NCBI GenBank assembly: GCA_009746045.1
Contig: RPFO01000104.1
Location: forward strand, 1,703,109 to 1,767,108
Reading direction: 5' to 3'
Length of the DNA: 64,000 nucleotides
Origin: Mesostigma viride
Lineage: Eukaryota > Streptophyta > Mesostigmatophyceae > Mesostigmatales > Mesostigmataceae
The translations under genes were made by a program, and so were the position numbers. This document shows positions 43,469-55,264 of this stretch, in pieces. The notes under the pieces are model-generated. The model did not search any database. It saw only the letters and a list, made by a program, of their open reading frames with translations, and had not been told where the DNA came from. How positions within the stretch are numbered: the first letter of the stretch is position 1; every line of letters begins with the position of its first letter.

Positions 43469-46400
43469 ATGGCAAGCGCTAAAGACATAAAATCTCGGCC
43501 AGAAGACACGATCGTGGTGAGGCATTGCATTGTAGACCTTCGCACGGGTTCTGCTCGATCCTCCCCCCCCCCCCCTTCCACCACCTCCACCACTATCACC
43601 CCTTTTCTGGTCTTACCCAGCAACCGTCGGCCTCCAGGCAGGCGCGTCGGATTTCGCACGACGCTGCGATGCTGCAGCTTGTTCGCTCAAATAGTTTGTC
43701 AGCAAATAAAATAGAAGGATGTACCTGTGTCTGCATTCTCCATACCATGGCTTGAGACTACGCCGTTATCTAATGCGCTTGTCAGATATTGTTCATAGTT
43801 GTTAATCTACTGCGCTCATGCCAACATTGGGTGGAAGCGCAATGCCTGCAGTTGTCCAGCATAAGGCACAGGGTTCAAACAGTCTTGACAGTGCTCCGGG
43901 GCCTCCCTATGAGGGCGCGTAGACACGCCTTAATTTAGTTAACTTGTTTCAAGGATAGTAGTAGATAGATTGACAAGCATGTTCAAGCTGGTGGGCGAGT
44001 ACCTTGACACCTGGGGTCGATTGGGAATGTGTGGCTTTCTATCTCTTCCAGACCATGTTTTTCCGTCCAGCATAGCTCAGGGGGCCAATTTGCTATGTGT
44101 GGCTATCTATATCTTCCAGGCCATGTTTTACCGTCCAGCGTAGCTTAAAGGGCCGATTGGCTATGTGTGGCCATCTGTCTCTTCCAGGCCATGTTTTACC
44201 GTCCAGCGTAGCTCAAAGGGCCGATTGGCTATGTGTGGCCATCTGTCTCTTCCAGGCCATGTTTTACCGTCCAGCGTAGCTCAAAGGGCCGATTGGCTAT
44301 GTGTGGCCATCTATATCTTCCAGGCCATGTTTCACCGTCCAGCATAGCATAGGTGGGCATGGGTGGCATTGTCTGGCTTGACATGTGCGGCTATTTATAA
44401 ACTGGCTATTTAAACATTTTTCTGGCGTCATGCACGTTGGGATAGGAGGCACCGTCTAGCTTGACATGTGTGGCTATTTATGTCTTCTGGCATTGTGCAG
44501 GTTGGGGTGGGGGGCATCGGCATCGACTATGTGGCCACCGTCGACAACTATCCCCGCGCAAATGACAAGATCCGGTCCAATGATCTCAAGGTGAGGGCGG
44601 GCGTGTGTGTGGGCACATTCACGGTGAGGGTGGGCGTGTGTGCGGGCACATTCACGGTGAGGGTGGGCGTGTGTGTGGGCACAATCAAGGTGAGGGTGGG
44701 CGTGTGTGTGGGCACAGTCAAGGTGAGGGCGGGCGTGTGTGTGGGCCCATTCACGGTGAGGGTGGGCGTGTGTGTGGGCGCACTCAAGGTGAGGGCGGGC
44801 ATGTGTGTGGGCACAGTCAAGGTGAGGGTGGGCGTGTGTGTGGGCACAGTCAAGGTGAGGGCGGGCGGGTGTGTAGAAGAGCTCAAGGTCAGGTTCGGCT
44901 TGCGTTGCTGCCGTGTAGAAGAAGTCACTCTACTATATACTAACCAGCCGATTGCATGGTTCTGTATTGTTTGGCTCTGTGTGCAAAGACCTGTGGCACC
45001 TATGACTAATAGATAGGCTATTCTATAGATAGGCTGGCGTAATTAGCTAGGTAATACAAACCCGCCACCTTGTCCGTGTTCTTTGCGCCACGTGCTGGGT
45101 GCTGAGTGGTGACAGCACGGCAGCTTGGCCGGCGCACCAATGCTCAACCATCCCCTCAGCCCTTGTCGCTTACACCCACGTGCCAGACATGTCCTCCCCG
45201 TGTAGAGTGGCCGGTGCACTTAAGGTTGATTCTCCCATTCACCTCGTCCTTCCACCTCGTAAGGTTAATCCAGTCACCTCATCCCAGCGTTGTTTGTCGT
45301 TTGCCAGATCCTGGGCACTGGCCACATGTTTGACGTGGGGGGGGGTCCTTCCACCTATCACTAATCCATCTACCTCGTCCCCGCTGCACATGCGTGCCAG
45401 ATCCTGGGCGGTGGCAATGTGGGCAACGCCCTCACCGCATCGGCACGGCTAGGCCTCCGCCCCGCCATCCTCTCCAAGGTGTGTACAGGTGCTCAACGAT
45501 TATTGTTCCTATATACTTCATTATTAGCGGCCCTCCGTCTCCTCTCCAAGGTGTGCGCAGGTGCTCCACGATTGTTGCTCCTATATACTTCCTTACTAGC
45601 AGCCCTCCGTCTCCTCTCCAAGGTGTGCGCAGGTGCTCAACGATTGTTGCTCCTATATACTTCCTTACTAGCGGCCCTCCGTCTCCTCTCCATGGTGCAG
45701 GTGATAGTCTTTGCGGTCGCTCCTATGAGCTACTACAGATGCCATGCCATAGCAGGAACGCGGCTGGGATGTGTTGCCCCTTCATCCTCTCCAAGACGTG
45801 CTCGGGGGCATAGTACTTGAAACAGGTTCCCCCTACAAGGCCATCAGGTTCCCTCCTTAAGGGTTTCAGCTTGCCTCACCTCACTACGGCGATCGGCCAG
45901 CGTGGAGCATAGCTGACTGGTACTCGGCATAGGTCTTCTTGCCTCCGTGGCGACGGATGGCAATCAGACCAGATGTCCCTCGTGCGTGCGGGGCAGAAAG
46001 CACTTCCTCCCTCGTTGCGGTGCCCCTGCGGCCTCCCACTAGAGGCATATGTGCATATGCGCGCATATGTAAAACTTGCTATCCTTCTTTCCCCAAATGC
46101 CTGCCGGGGGCATCTGCCAGTAGAATATCTGCTGGTGGAAGAGCTTAGTATGCTTGCATTCGCAAGGTCGTGGTGCCGATGGAAGTTAGTTTCGGGCACT
46201 GTGGCTCCCCAGCAAAGGTGCGTGTATATTTAGGTAATTAGTCAAATAATTGGAATTTATTTGATTATGCCGACCTTGCCGGTGCATGGCTGGGCACACA
46301 GGTGGCGGATGATGCGACGGGCGACAGCATACTCAAGGAGCTGGAGGCGGACGGCATCAGCACCCAGCACATCAAGGTAGGCTGGATTAAGATGTGGTGG

Positions 46401-49400
46401 ACCAGCAAGCACATTAAGGCGGGTGGATGCATCAGCACCCGGCACATCAAGGCGGGATGGATGAAGGTGTGGTGGACCAGCAAGCACATTAAGGCGGGTG
46501 GATGCATCAGCACCCGGCACATCAAGGCGGGATGGATGAAGGTGTGGTGGACAAGCAAGCACAGAAAGGTTGGGTGAATGCATCAGCACCCCGCAGTGAG
46601 CACAGCAAGGTATGATGCATCAAAGTGTGGTGGACTGACGTGTGCACCAGGCTATGATGCGACCTACGTTTGGTGGCAGATGAATAGTCGTTTTGTGGGT
46701 GAGTTTTCTGCTTGCAATCGGCGGTTGAATGCCTGACTATATTTCATCCCTATGGCTTTGTATCTACATGTGTCAGGCCTGTGTCCATTTTTTCGTTTTC
46801 TATCACCGTTAGCGAAGATCATCCGTCCGCCCGTGCCTGACGTCATTCGTCCACCCATCCACCTACCCGCATCTGGCTGCTTAAGGTGCCCCTATTCAGG
46901 GCACGAGTTAGTGACCGCACTTCTCATTTTTTCATGTCAACTGACCGATCCCTTCCTTTCGTCATCCGCCCTGGACGTGGCGATGGCGCCCTGCCACCTG
47001 GCGCAGATCGGCAAGGGTGGCACGTCACCGTTCACATACATCATCGTCGCCAGTGTCGGGTGGGTGCCCATACTTAGTACTACGGAGTATGCCATGGAAT
47101 AACTACACTATAGTAGCATTGCTTTTCCTTAGTTCTGGGTGGGTGCACATACTTAGTACTACGGAGTATGCCATGGAATAACTACACTATAGTAGCATTG
47201 CTTTTCCTTAGTTCTGGGTGGGTGCACATACTCTGTAGTCTGTATAGCTTGTATTTATTTTCTTTCGGGTTCTTCTTCTTTTCGGAGTTTTCCTTTTGTT
47301 GCATGCCCATCTTAACTCCGTAATTTATCATTCTCAATGAATGTATAGCTTTTCCTGAATGCTGGGTACAGGCTGCTTGGGCACCTATACTTGGGCACCG
47401 CCTATTCCCAGGAACTCACCTGAGGGAACTCGTCGGAGGTGATGCAATAGTCGGTCCCCTATTAGCTTAAATAGGGGAGTGGATAAATGCACGTCTGGAT
47501 GGGGTTGTGGCGGCAAGAACAGATGTCGACGAATGACAGAGTCACACACTACGGTTGACCCAGATACTGTAATACCAGTTGTACTCCTATCACCGGACCC
47601 AGATACCAGTTGTACTCCTATCACCGGACCCAGTTACTGTAATACCAGTTGTACTCCTATCACCGGACCCAGATACCAGTTGTACTCCTATCACCACTTC
47701 AGCGGGGTAGTGTGTACCGGAATGAAACCGACCTGAGGACGATAACCACGTATATTTGAGCCAGCGGAATGGTAGAACAACTCTTTCACAGTAAAAATTC
47801 TTGTAGAACAGAAAACAGTCTCTTCGAGAGTTAACGATTTGCAGCCGATTGTACTCCCAGCCTGAGTAAAGGGGTAGGGAGCTGCATGGGATGATTGATG
47901 GCAAGTATCAAAGTAGTGTACTGGCTAATGGCTTCTCCTTGACCCCGGCATGTGTAGTACTGCGGACCAGAGTCTGGTGGTTTCTTATCAACAGGGTACT
48001 AGCACAGAACCATCGTAAACCGGCTTCTTAGTGACCCCAGCATATGAAGCACCTCTGACCCGTCAGCCCGGTACCGCAGTACCAGTCAGTGTGCTCTGAG
48101 AGATACTGTGGGCCTTCCAGTACCAGGTGGTGGAGCTGACAGGTGGGTGGTTCAGACCCCTGCAAGGGGGCATCTGCGCAATGCCTCCCCACGTCTCGCG
48201 GCCGCCGCTGTCTTGCTCGACCCTGCTAGCGGCCAACCCCGGGGGCTTGCCCCCTGTCTTGCGTGCGGGAGCTGTCCTCCCTACTAGGACGTGGAAGCGA
48301 CGCGGCTGCCTAGAAATAATCTGCCAAAGCATGCGTGTGCATCTCCGTTTGCCGATACGCCCGCGCAGAAACACGCGCACGTGCATCCACCAGCCTGGCA
48401 CGCCGGCGCTGACGCCCGACGAGGTCTCACCCGCAGACGTCGACAACTTGCTCCAGGGCGCGCACATGGTCTTCTTCGACGGGCGGCTGCCGGACACAGC
48501 CATCAAAGTGGCCCAAGCGGTGCGTCTAGTAGCTGTGTGGTTGATCGCTCCAGTGCAGATATGCTGGTAGTGTGCGATGATGCCTGCCGGACACAGCCAT
48601 CAAAATGTCCCAAGCGGTGCTTTGAAGACCTGAAATGTCGACAAAATAGTGTATACTGTCATAATGGCTGCCGGACGCTGTGGTGTTCAAGCTGGCTCAA
48701 GCTGTGTGGTGTTCACATAGTACCATAGTACTAAAGTATATTGTAGTACTATGGTATATGCCGGACGCTGTGGTGTTCAGGCTGGCTCAAGCTGTGTGGT
48801 GTTCACATAGTAACATAGTATATTGTAGTACTACAGTATATTGTAGTACTATAGTATATTGTAGTAGTAAAGTATATGTATGAACCGTTACCATGTTTAT
48901 GGCTGCCGGCCACTGCGGGTCGTGGTACGCAGCGAATCCATTTGCTGAAGCGCTGCCCTATCGCTTTCTTGAGATCATATACTACCGCCTACGGTCAGGT
49001 TCCATCACTCCATATCCTTGGCCATTCTTACTGCCAAGTACCATCATGCGCCATCGCTTGCCATCGGTCACCGTCACTCCCTATTGCTGACCATCACGCA
49101 CCATCCCTGGCCATTCACTATCATCATCCCTCCCTTGTGTGCGCCTCCAACCTGGTGCCTGCCACCCCTACCGCCCTTGCCTCCCAACCCAACCACCCTG
49201 ACACCTGGCAGGCGGTGGCCAAGGGCATCCCCATCCTGGTGGAAGCCGAGCGGCCGAGGGAGGGTCTGGACCCTCTGCTGTCACACGCCGACTATTGCAT
49301 CACCTCCACCGAGTTCCCTGAGGTGAGTTCCCTAGGATAACGCGGGCTTCCCTGGTAGCCTGTACCCAGGCGATGAGTTCCCTGAGGCAGGGTTGTCCTA

Positions 49401-52400
49401 AGGAGGTGGTTTGCGGTGGGGGTTGTTCCGTGAGGCGGGTTGAGGTGGGTTGTCCTCACGAGGTGGTTTGAGGTGGGGGTTGTTTGTGAGGCGGGTTGAG
49501 GTGGGGTTTGTCTAATGAGACGGGTTCCGTATTAATGATTGGATCCTGTTCCACGAGTTGGTTTCTTTTTCACGCTGTGGTGTGTGGTGTGGTTTAATCA
49601 ATTAATTAATTAAGGCGTTGGGATTTGTTTCATAAGTGAGGTTGTTTGCACAAGGTGAGTTTTATGTTAAGAGGTGTTCTTTTTCCATGCGGTGGGTATC
49701 TCCATGGGATAGGCAACTTAGTCGATTTCGCGCTGTCTCAGAATCCTCCGCTCTATCAACATATACCCGTCAACATATACATAATTACCTGATCAACATA
49801 TACGTAATTAATCAACATATACCTCTCTGGACGGGTGGCGTCTCTGGCAGTCAAACTCACGCCGCCAATGCCTTGCTCTTGCGGGCATGTGTTTAGCAAC
49901 AAAGCCTCCCCAATCTAAACCCCTGCCGGCACGCTGTAGAACAGATCAAGTCCTCCCAACGCTCCCAATGCTGCCATGTCAACCATTCCATTCCTTGCAA
50001 TGCACTCCCCCCCCACCACAGGAGCGGACAAACACACACACAAAGTACACAAACATACACAAACATATGCTCGCGTGCGGACACACAGACAAGCATGCAC
50101 ACACACGCACACACACATTCGCACACATTCGCACACATTCACACACATTCACACACGCACACACGTGTGCATACGCACACACAGATGTTCACACACGCAC
50201 ACACACGCACTCATGCACAGACACGCATGCACACCCACGCACAAATACACGCACGCAGATGTGTGAACCAACCTGGCCAAGCATTTCCACCCACCATTGA
50301 TCAAACCTTGTCCTCACCCACCGTTGATCAAAGCATTTCCACCCACCGTTGATCAAACCTTGTCCTCACCATTGATCAAACCTTGTCCCCACCCCGCGAT
50401 CTCGCCTCCCCCCAACCCGCCCTACCACCACCAGTCATGGACCAAGCTGCCCAACCTGGCAAACTCACTCACCGAGATGCTCCACCGACTGCCCAAGGCG
50501 CGCTTCATCGTGACCACGCTCGGCGACCGCGGGTGCGTGATGCTCGAGAGGCTGCCACCTGGCGAGAAGCTGCCCCCCCGCGATGCCATCGATGTGCTTA
50601 GGGACACAATGGGGGCGTTTGCGCCCCCCGAGTCTGGATGGGTGCTGGAACCTGCCGCGGCGGCGGGAGGGAAGGCGTTTGGGGCAAAGGAGAAGGGGGC
50701 AGCGCCGGCGGTGGCAGGGACGGGACTCGCCAAGTTGCCACTCAAGGAGGCCATGGCCAAAGGTGGGTGGGGGGTGGGGGGTCTTTGCTAAATAATGCCG
50801 AGTCTTATTTTTTCCGGCAAGGTTAAAAGACCAGCAACTTTTGCGCCAAGGATGCTGGCGAGTTAACGTTGCCAGAATAAATAATACTTCGGAGTTTGAG
50901 TGTCGCAGTGGCAAAAAAGCTTCCGATGTTATTTAACTATGTAAAAGGTTCCGATGTTATTTAACTATATAAAAGGTTCCGATATTATTTAACTACATAA
51001 AAGGTTCCGATATTATTTAACTATATAAAAGGTTCCGATATTATTTTACTATATAAAAGGCTCCGATATTATTTTACTATATAAAAGGTTCGATGTTATT
51101 TAGCTAATTGTTCCCATGGGGACAATCGAGTGATTACTGCCATTCTCAAAGAGGCCATGGCCAAAGGTTGTGGTGGTGGGGCGTTGTTGGGGTAATCGCC
51201 CTACGGTTTTGGGGTGGGGGGCATGTTGGAGGCGGCAGCTGAAGGGGAGAAACACAGCAGAAGGAGAGAAACAGCTAAGGTGCCTGACGGCGTGTTTGGG
51301 GAGTTTTTGTTCGGGGTTGAGCCAAGGTTGGGCAGGGGGGTGAGAGAAAAATGTTTTAGGGACACACGTGTGGGAGGGCACGCAGCATTGTTGAGGGGTG
51401 TTAGACACCTCAGAGGCTGGGATCCCCTACTGGGGCCTGCATTTAAAGTGAAGCACATCACATAAGGGGAGGGGGGAGGGGGGAGGGGGGGGGGCTCACA
51501 TCACGAATAATTTATGGCAAAGCACATCACATTAATTAATAACTTTAGTTGTTCATTTTAATTTGGAAACACATCACACAAGGGCTTTTCAGGCATGTGG
51601 TGGTGCTCCGGCATCTAACCAGAGGCGCGTGTTTCTCTAGTCACATGTATCAGAGCTATCTAGTGCTCAATTGCGCGGCCACCTCCCAACAGAGGCACGT
51701 ATTTCCTGTGGTTGCTTCGTTGATGCCACCACCGCCAACAATGTTTACTGACCTCCCAGCACCTAGGCAATGGGCAAGCCACATGATGGTTTTGCTTTTC
51801 GATTTGGTCCCACATGCCGTCCTTCCTGTTAACTACAAGCACGTAGACTCCATCATGGTAACCTAGTATTGCCTCCAAATGGCTCTCACGATGAACCCCC
51901 CTGGCATAAACGAGGGTACAACCAGCATGCCAGAATAATGAGGGTGCGACAGAGGGGAGGGGGGGGGGACGATCAGAAGTGGCATGCCAGAATAATGTCA
52001 ATAAAACCTGACCACCTGCTTCGGGCCAGCGCCCCACCCGCTCCCCTCCCTGCAGGCAGCAGTGTCAGATGCTCCCCGTCGCACCTGCTGACGCGTCCCA
52101 GGGACCTGCTGTCCGACCTGGCGGGCAGCTCGCAGTCGCCGCTGAACGGCCGCTTCTGGTTCGCCAGTGCGGTGCCTGTGCAGGACGCTGACATCGTCGA
52201 CACCACGGGGGCGGGCGATGGGTTCATTGGGGCGTCTATCTACGGTGGGGGGGGGGGGGATGTCCATCTACGTTGGGTGGGGTTTCTTTACACGGGTTGG
52301 TTATTCATCAGCACTGTGAGATGTGATTCTATGGTGGTGCCCTCCACATACAGTCCATCCATCACCATGAGATCTTAATTGATGCAGATTTCAAGCTGAT

Positions 52401-54002
52401 TTGTGCTGATTTATGGAGTGATGGGCAGTGCTTTGAGATACCGAAAGTTGTGGTCGTTGATGACAGAAAGCTCTACGAGAAGGTACTATGCGCTGGATCG
52501 TGAGGGCCCTTATGTAACCTAATTGTCACGCATAACAACGTATTCCCTGTATGTCTTCCATGCTAGCTGCAGGTCTTATCCAGCTAGCAGACGCCCACAA
52601 AAGTCACCTGGGTGTGGTTTGTCGGCGTCACTAAACTACCCACTCACGCCATGACCCAACCCCGCCGCTGATCACTTGGGCGCAGTCAGGGATCTTGCCT
52701 CCCACATCGCCCATGCCGTTGCCTTTGCCTTAGGACTTGCCCTCACGTCGCCGTTGTCCCTGCCCCGTCCCCTTGCTCTTGTCGCCTTGGTGTGCAACCA
52801 GCCCTGGCGATGGGCCTGCCTTACGACAAGATGCTGCGGCTGGCGAGCACCGTGGTAGGTTCTATGATATGTCTTCTACGGCTTTGCAAGGCAACCCCTT
52901 GGTATATAGATGATGCGGATAGATGATGTAGATAGAATCTTGGTTCTATGGTATGTCTTGGTATGTAGATGATATGGATTGATGATGTAGATAGAATCTT
53001 GGTATAGATAGTGTCTTGATATATAGTTTTTTTAGATAGATTATATAGATGTTGTCTTGAATTGTATCTGTGCACGTTACATTGACCTCTACGATGCTGC
53101 GGCTTGCAAGCTCAGTGGTTGATACTGGCACTGCTTGTATTTATTTGGTACATCAGCAGTAGCACACTATAGCCCATGCACCACACAGTGACCTGACCGA
53201 TGCTGAGGCTACCACTATCAGCCCTGTGCTGCTGTGTGGTACCGTGGTGTAATAGCATCCTTTAGTCAATCTCACCCCACAGTGACCAAGGTGTCGCGGC
53301 TAGTGATTGCCATGGTAAGCATATGACTGCCTAGACAGTCCTCAAATCGTCTGCCAACTGCCGACCTGTCTAAGATTCATATGCTAGCCTACACCTGCAT
53401 TGTTTGGGACGTGATTCCATGCCAGCACCGCAACGTGGCCTGGTGCCTGATTCACTCCGTTGCGTGTACAGCACCCTCGCAACTGCCGGCACACACGGAA
53501 TAGGGGCCAAATTGTGATCAGTGTGGACTTCCTTGGAGCGGTTGGCATCTGTGCCTGGCCTGTGCCACACTTGGTAATATGTGAAAGATTTTGTACGATA
53601 CCGAGCGTGTGTGGATGTTTCCACACACCTTGTGTGACCATGTGCGTGGCCGCTTTCCCTGCTATCAAGGGGACAGCATCGAGCTATTATGCTGATGCGT
53701 ACACGATAACTTGTTTGTGTCTTTGCTATGACTTGTCTGTGTTGTTGTTGTACCCTCTTGCGAGCCATTGTCCTATATCGTTCTGCATGGTCTCACCATG
53801 GGATACTTCAGGTGCGTGCAGTACAGAGCCATCACTCGGTCAAAAATATGTTAGTACTACTCCAGGTTGCTGACAAGTTGCTGACAAGATTCATCCTGAT
53901 TTTTCTCTCTTAATTGTCCCACAGGCCGCGAGGAACATCTGTGCTCTTGGGGCGAGGCCAGGCCTCCCTTACCGGAGGGACATTGATCCGGAGCTTCTTT
54001 GA
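43469..54002 (+). CDS. PfkB-family carbohydrate kinase, plant-like, 11 exons
   Basis: ATP-dependent sugar kinase of the ribokinase/PfkB family; substrate unknown. Exons: 43,469-43,516; 44,501-44,590; 45,401-45,478; 46,302-46,376; 47,007-47,059; 48,369-48,519; 49,212-49,322; 50,435-50,762; 52,056-52,244; 52,802-52,854; 53,925-54,002. GT-AG and phases agree throughout; 417 aa. N-terminal GIGIDYVATVDNYPRANDKI and the Gly-rich GGGNVGNALTASARLG form the sugar-binding side. PfkB signature 2, DTTGAGDGFIGAS, with catalytic Asp366, is in exon 9. Exon 8 has an Ala/Gly-rich insert. The order and length match an uncharacterised plant pfkB-like kinase group. An alternative ATG at 43,361, in frame, would add 36 residues (Arg/Ala-rich, a possible transit peptide). 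A TGTAA motif, the usual green-algal poly(A) signal, follows the stop by 11 bp. Confidence 0.93.
44020..44345 (+). repeat. ~62-bp tandem repeat, 5 copies, before PfkB exon 2
   Basis: The unit contains ggctatgtgtggccatctgt, ctcttccaggccatg and accgtccagcgtagctcaaa. The tgtggctatttatgtcttct run before the true acceptor (44,500) resembles it, so the array may derive from the acceptor region. Confidence 0.9.
44575..44890 (+). repeat. 30-bp array made of PfkB exon 2 end and donor
   Basis: About ten units of tcaaggtgagggcgggcgtg plus tgtgtgggcaca. Each contains AAG|GTGAGG, identical to the true exon 2 junction at 44,590. Because units are 30 bp, reading frames stay open. Confidence 0.95.
45302..45325 (+). 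repeat. copy of PfkB exon 3 acceptor and start
   Basis: gccagatcctgggcactgg copies the true junction at 45,397-45,415, about 95 bp upstream of it. Confidence 0.82.
45469..45705 (+). repeat. 72-bp array made of PfkB exon 3 end and donor
   Basis: cctctccaaggtgtgcgcag occurs at 45,469 (real), 45,541, 45,613 and 45,684 (mutated to ccatggtg). Exact 72-bp spacing. Confidence 0.94.
46360..46580 (+). repeat. 78-bp array made of PfkB exon 4 end
   Basis: gcatcagcacccggcacatc-aagg recurs at 46,425 and 46,503 after the real junction at 46,376. In the copies the donor GT has become GC (aag|gcggga). Confidence 0.92.
47051..47240 (+). repeat. 80-bp array starting at PfkB exon 5 donor
   Basis: gggtgggtgc followed by acatacttagtactacggag recurs at 47,139 and 47,219. 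The first unit starts at the true donor (47,060). Confidence 0.9.
47315..47348 (+). mobile_element. putative retroelement 3' end (AATG tail)
   Basis: cgtaatttatcattctcaat followed by gaatg matches 54,433-54,468, where it ends in (AATG)n. The shared end with a microsatellite tail suggests an unnamed LINE/SINE family. Confidence 0.5.
47555..47700 (+). repeat. ~31-bp tandem repeat
   Basis: Unit agataccagttgtactccta plus tcaccggaccc, about four copies. Located in PfkB intron 5. Confidence 0.92.
48505..48870 (+). repeat. copies of PfkB exon 6 end, then AT-rich repeats
   Basis: Copies of gccggacacagccatcaaag plus tggcccaagcggtg occur at 48,585, 48,667 and 48,760, drifting with distance. They are followed by gtagtactatagtata repeats. 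Confidence 0.88.
49310..49510 (+). repeat. copies of PfkB exon 7 end and G-rich intronic repeats
   Basis: gagttccctgagg recurs at 49,375 after the true junction at 49,322. Then come gaggtgggttgtcc/ggtttgaggtgggggttgt units. Confidence 0.75.
50035..50260 (+). repeat. ACAC/GCACAC minisatellite
   Basis: Imperfect CA-rich repeat in PfkB intron 7. The Thr/His and Val/Cys frames are artefacts. Confidence 0.93.
50280..50395 (+). repeat. ttgatcaaaccttgtcctca-type tandem repeat
   Basis: Four to five units of 20-30 bp just before the PfkB exon 8 acceptor. Confidence 0.85.
50935..51105 (+). repeat. 28-bp tandem repeat, ~7 copies
   Basis: Unit aaggttccgatattatttaa plus ctatataa in PfkB intron 8. Confidence 0.95.
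51139..51175 (+). repeat. copy of PfkB exon 8 end
   Basis: ctcaaagaggccatggccaa followed by aggttgtgg copies the true junction (50,741-50,768). It lies ~400 bp downstream, beyond the 28-bp array. Confidence 0.85.
53085..53230 (+). repeat. degenerate copies of PfkB exon 10
   Basis: acgatgctgcggcttgcaag at 53,091 and a weaker copy at 53,197 resemble exon 10 (acaagatgctgcggctggcg). The AG|GT-type donor is lost. Confidence 0.7.
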
Positions 54003-54865
54003 TGCTCGCACTTGTAACAGAATGAAATGCTCGCACCAAGCTATCAACGTGGCAACCGTGTCTCCTTGATGTCTACGTTTGGGGTTCCTGTGGTCCCCAG
54101 CATTGCTTTAGATCACGACAAGGTTCAATATTTAACGTAAAATGAGATTGGGACATTTGGGTGAATATTTTGCACAGATGTCGCTTTCCAGATGTTGGGA
54201 AATACGTTGTTGATGTGTGCAATGCCCTTGCACGGGAGCTTTTTTTATTTGCGATCAGCTCACATGATTTTGTATCATTAACCAATATTCATCAAAGCAT
54301 ACAACTGTGTTACTAGACATGGTCATGCATAGATCATTATGAAATGGAGTGGGTGCCCAGGGGTGAACAGATGGGAACATACTAGTATATGTGTAAGGAT
54401 CTAGATCCTGCTGCATGTCGGTCTCATTCCCGTAATTTATCATTCTCAATAAATGAATGAATGAATCATGAATAAGCACGTGACTGCGTCACGTGGTTGC
54501 CAATACAGAGTTAAGGAACCTTCAACCATATATACACTATGAGAAAGAGGAAGGGCGCCCTAGCTTCTCTCACTGCCGCAAGTGGGCAGGCCACAGAGCG
54601 CTCTCTCCGCAGCATGGTGCGCAACACTGGGGCGCAACACTGTGGGTGCAATACAACCAATCTAATACCGTAGGTAGGCTGACGCATCGCTTATGCTACA
54701 AAGGTGAGGTGGGCTCAAGACGTTGGCTAAGGCGCAAGCTGATGGCCACAAGGCCTGCCAGAGCTAATTGGTACTATAGCGCTGTGCGCTAATATCATTT
54801 CAAGTGCTGTCTAAGCTGTCCCATAATCGATTGCCCCCATGTAGACAACTAGCCTGCTGAGTGCT
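54003..54865. other. intergenic, 3' flank of PfkB gene
   Basis: No gene recognised. 54,433-54,468 carries the AATG-tailed retroelement end also seen at 47,315. Confidence 0.4.
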
Positions 54866-55260
54866 CTATCCCGGGGGAGCCCCGGGGGGCTTCCACAGTT
54901 TCTTGTTGACATAAAGGTCCCCGCCCCGCCAGTACACTTGGGGCTTCTCGGGGTTGGCCTTGTGGCGGATGTAGTCGGGCCACTGATCGCGGCGTTGCTG
55001 CTGCTGGGCTGGCATCAGGTCGTCGTCAAGCGACCAGGAGGTGTTCACCAGCTTCTTGCGGCGAGAGAGGAACCGAACTCGGGCTGTGATGTCGCTGAAG
55101 GTGAGAACCACTGGAGGGGGCCCAGCCTTGGATCCCGTGGATGGGGCAGGCAGTAGGCGCCCTGCATTGTCGCACCTGGCAGCTCCATGCACGCCAAGAG
55201 TTGTTTCTTCAGCTCGTCGAGAAGAGAGTCTGGGGTCTCCTCCGGCTGTGTATAGGGATC
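54866..55260 (-). mobile_element. LINE family A ORF1 C-terminal fragment
   Basis: Minus-strand frame with VRFLSRRKKLVNTSWSLDDD, LMPAQQQQRRDQWPDYI and VYWRGGDLYVNKKLW. This is the best-preserved RRM/CTD block of the family in this window. Confidence 0.87.
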
Positions 55261-55264
55261 TAGA

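Noticed and set aside
51207-51465. 83-codon frame in PfkB intron 8
   Set aside because: No domain; inclusion would break the phase match between PfkB exons 8 and 9.
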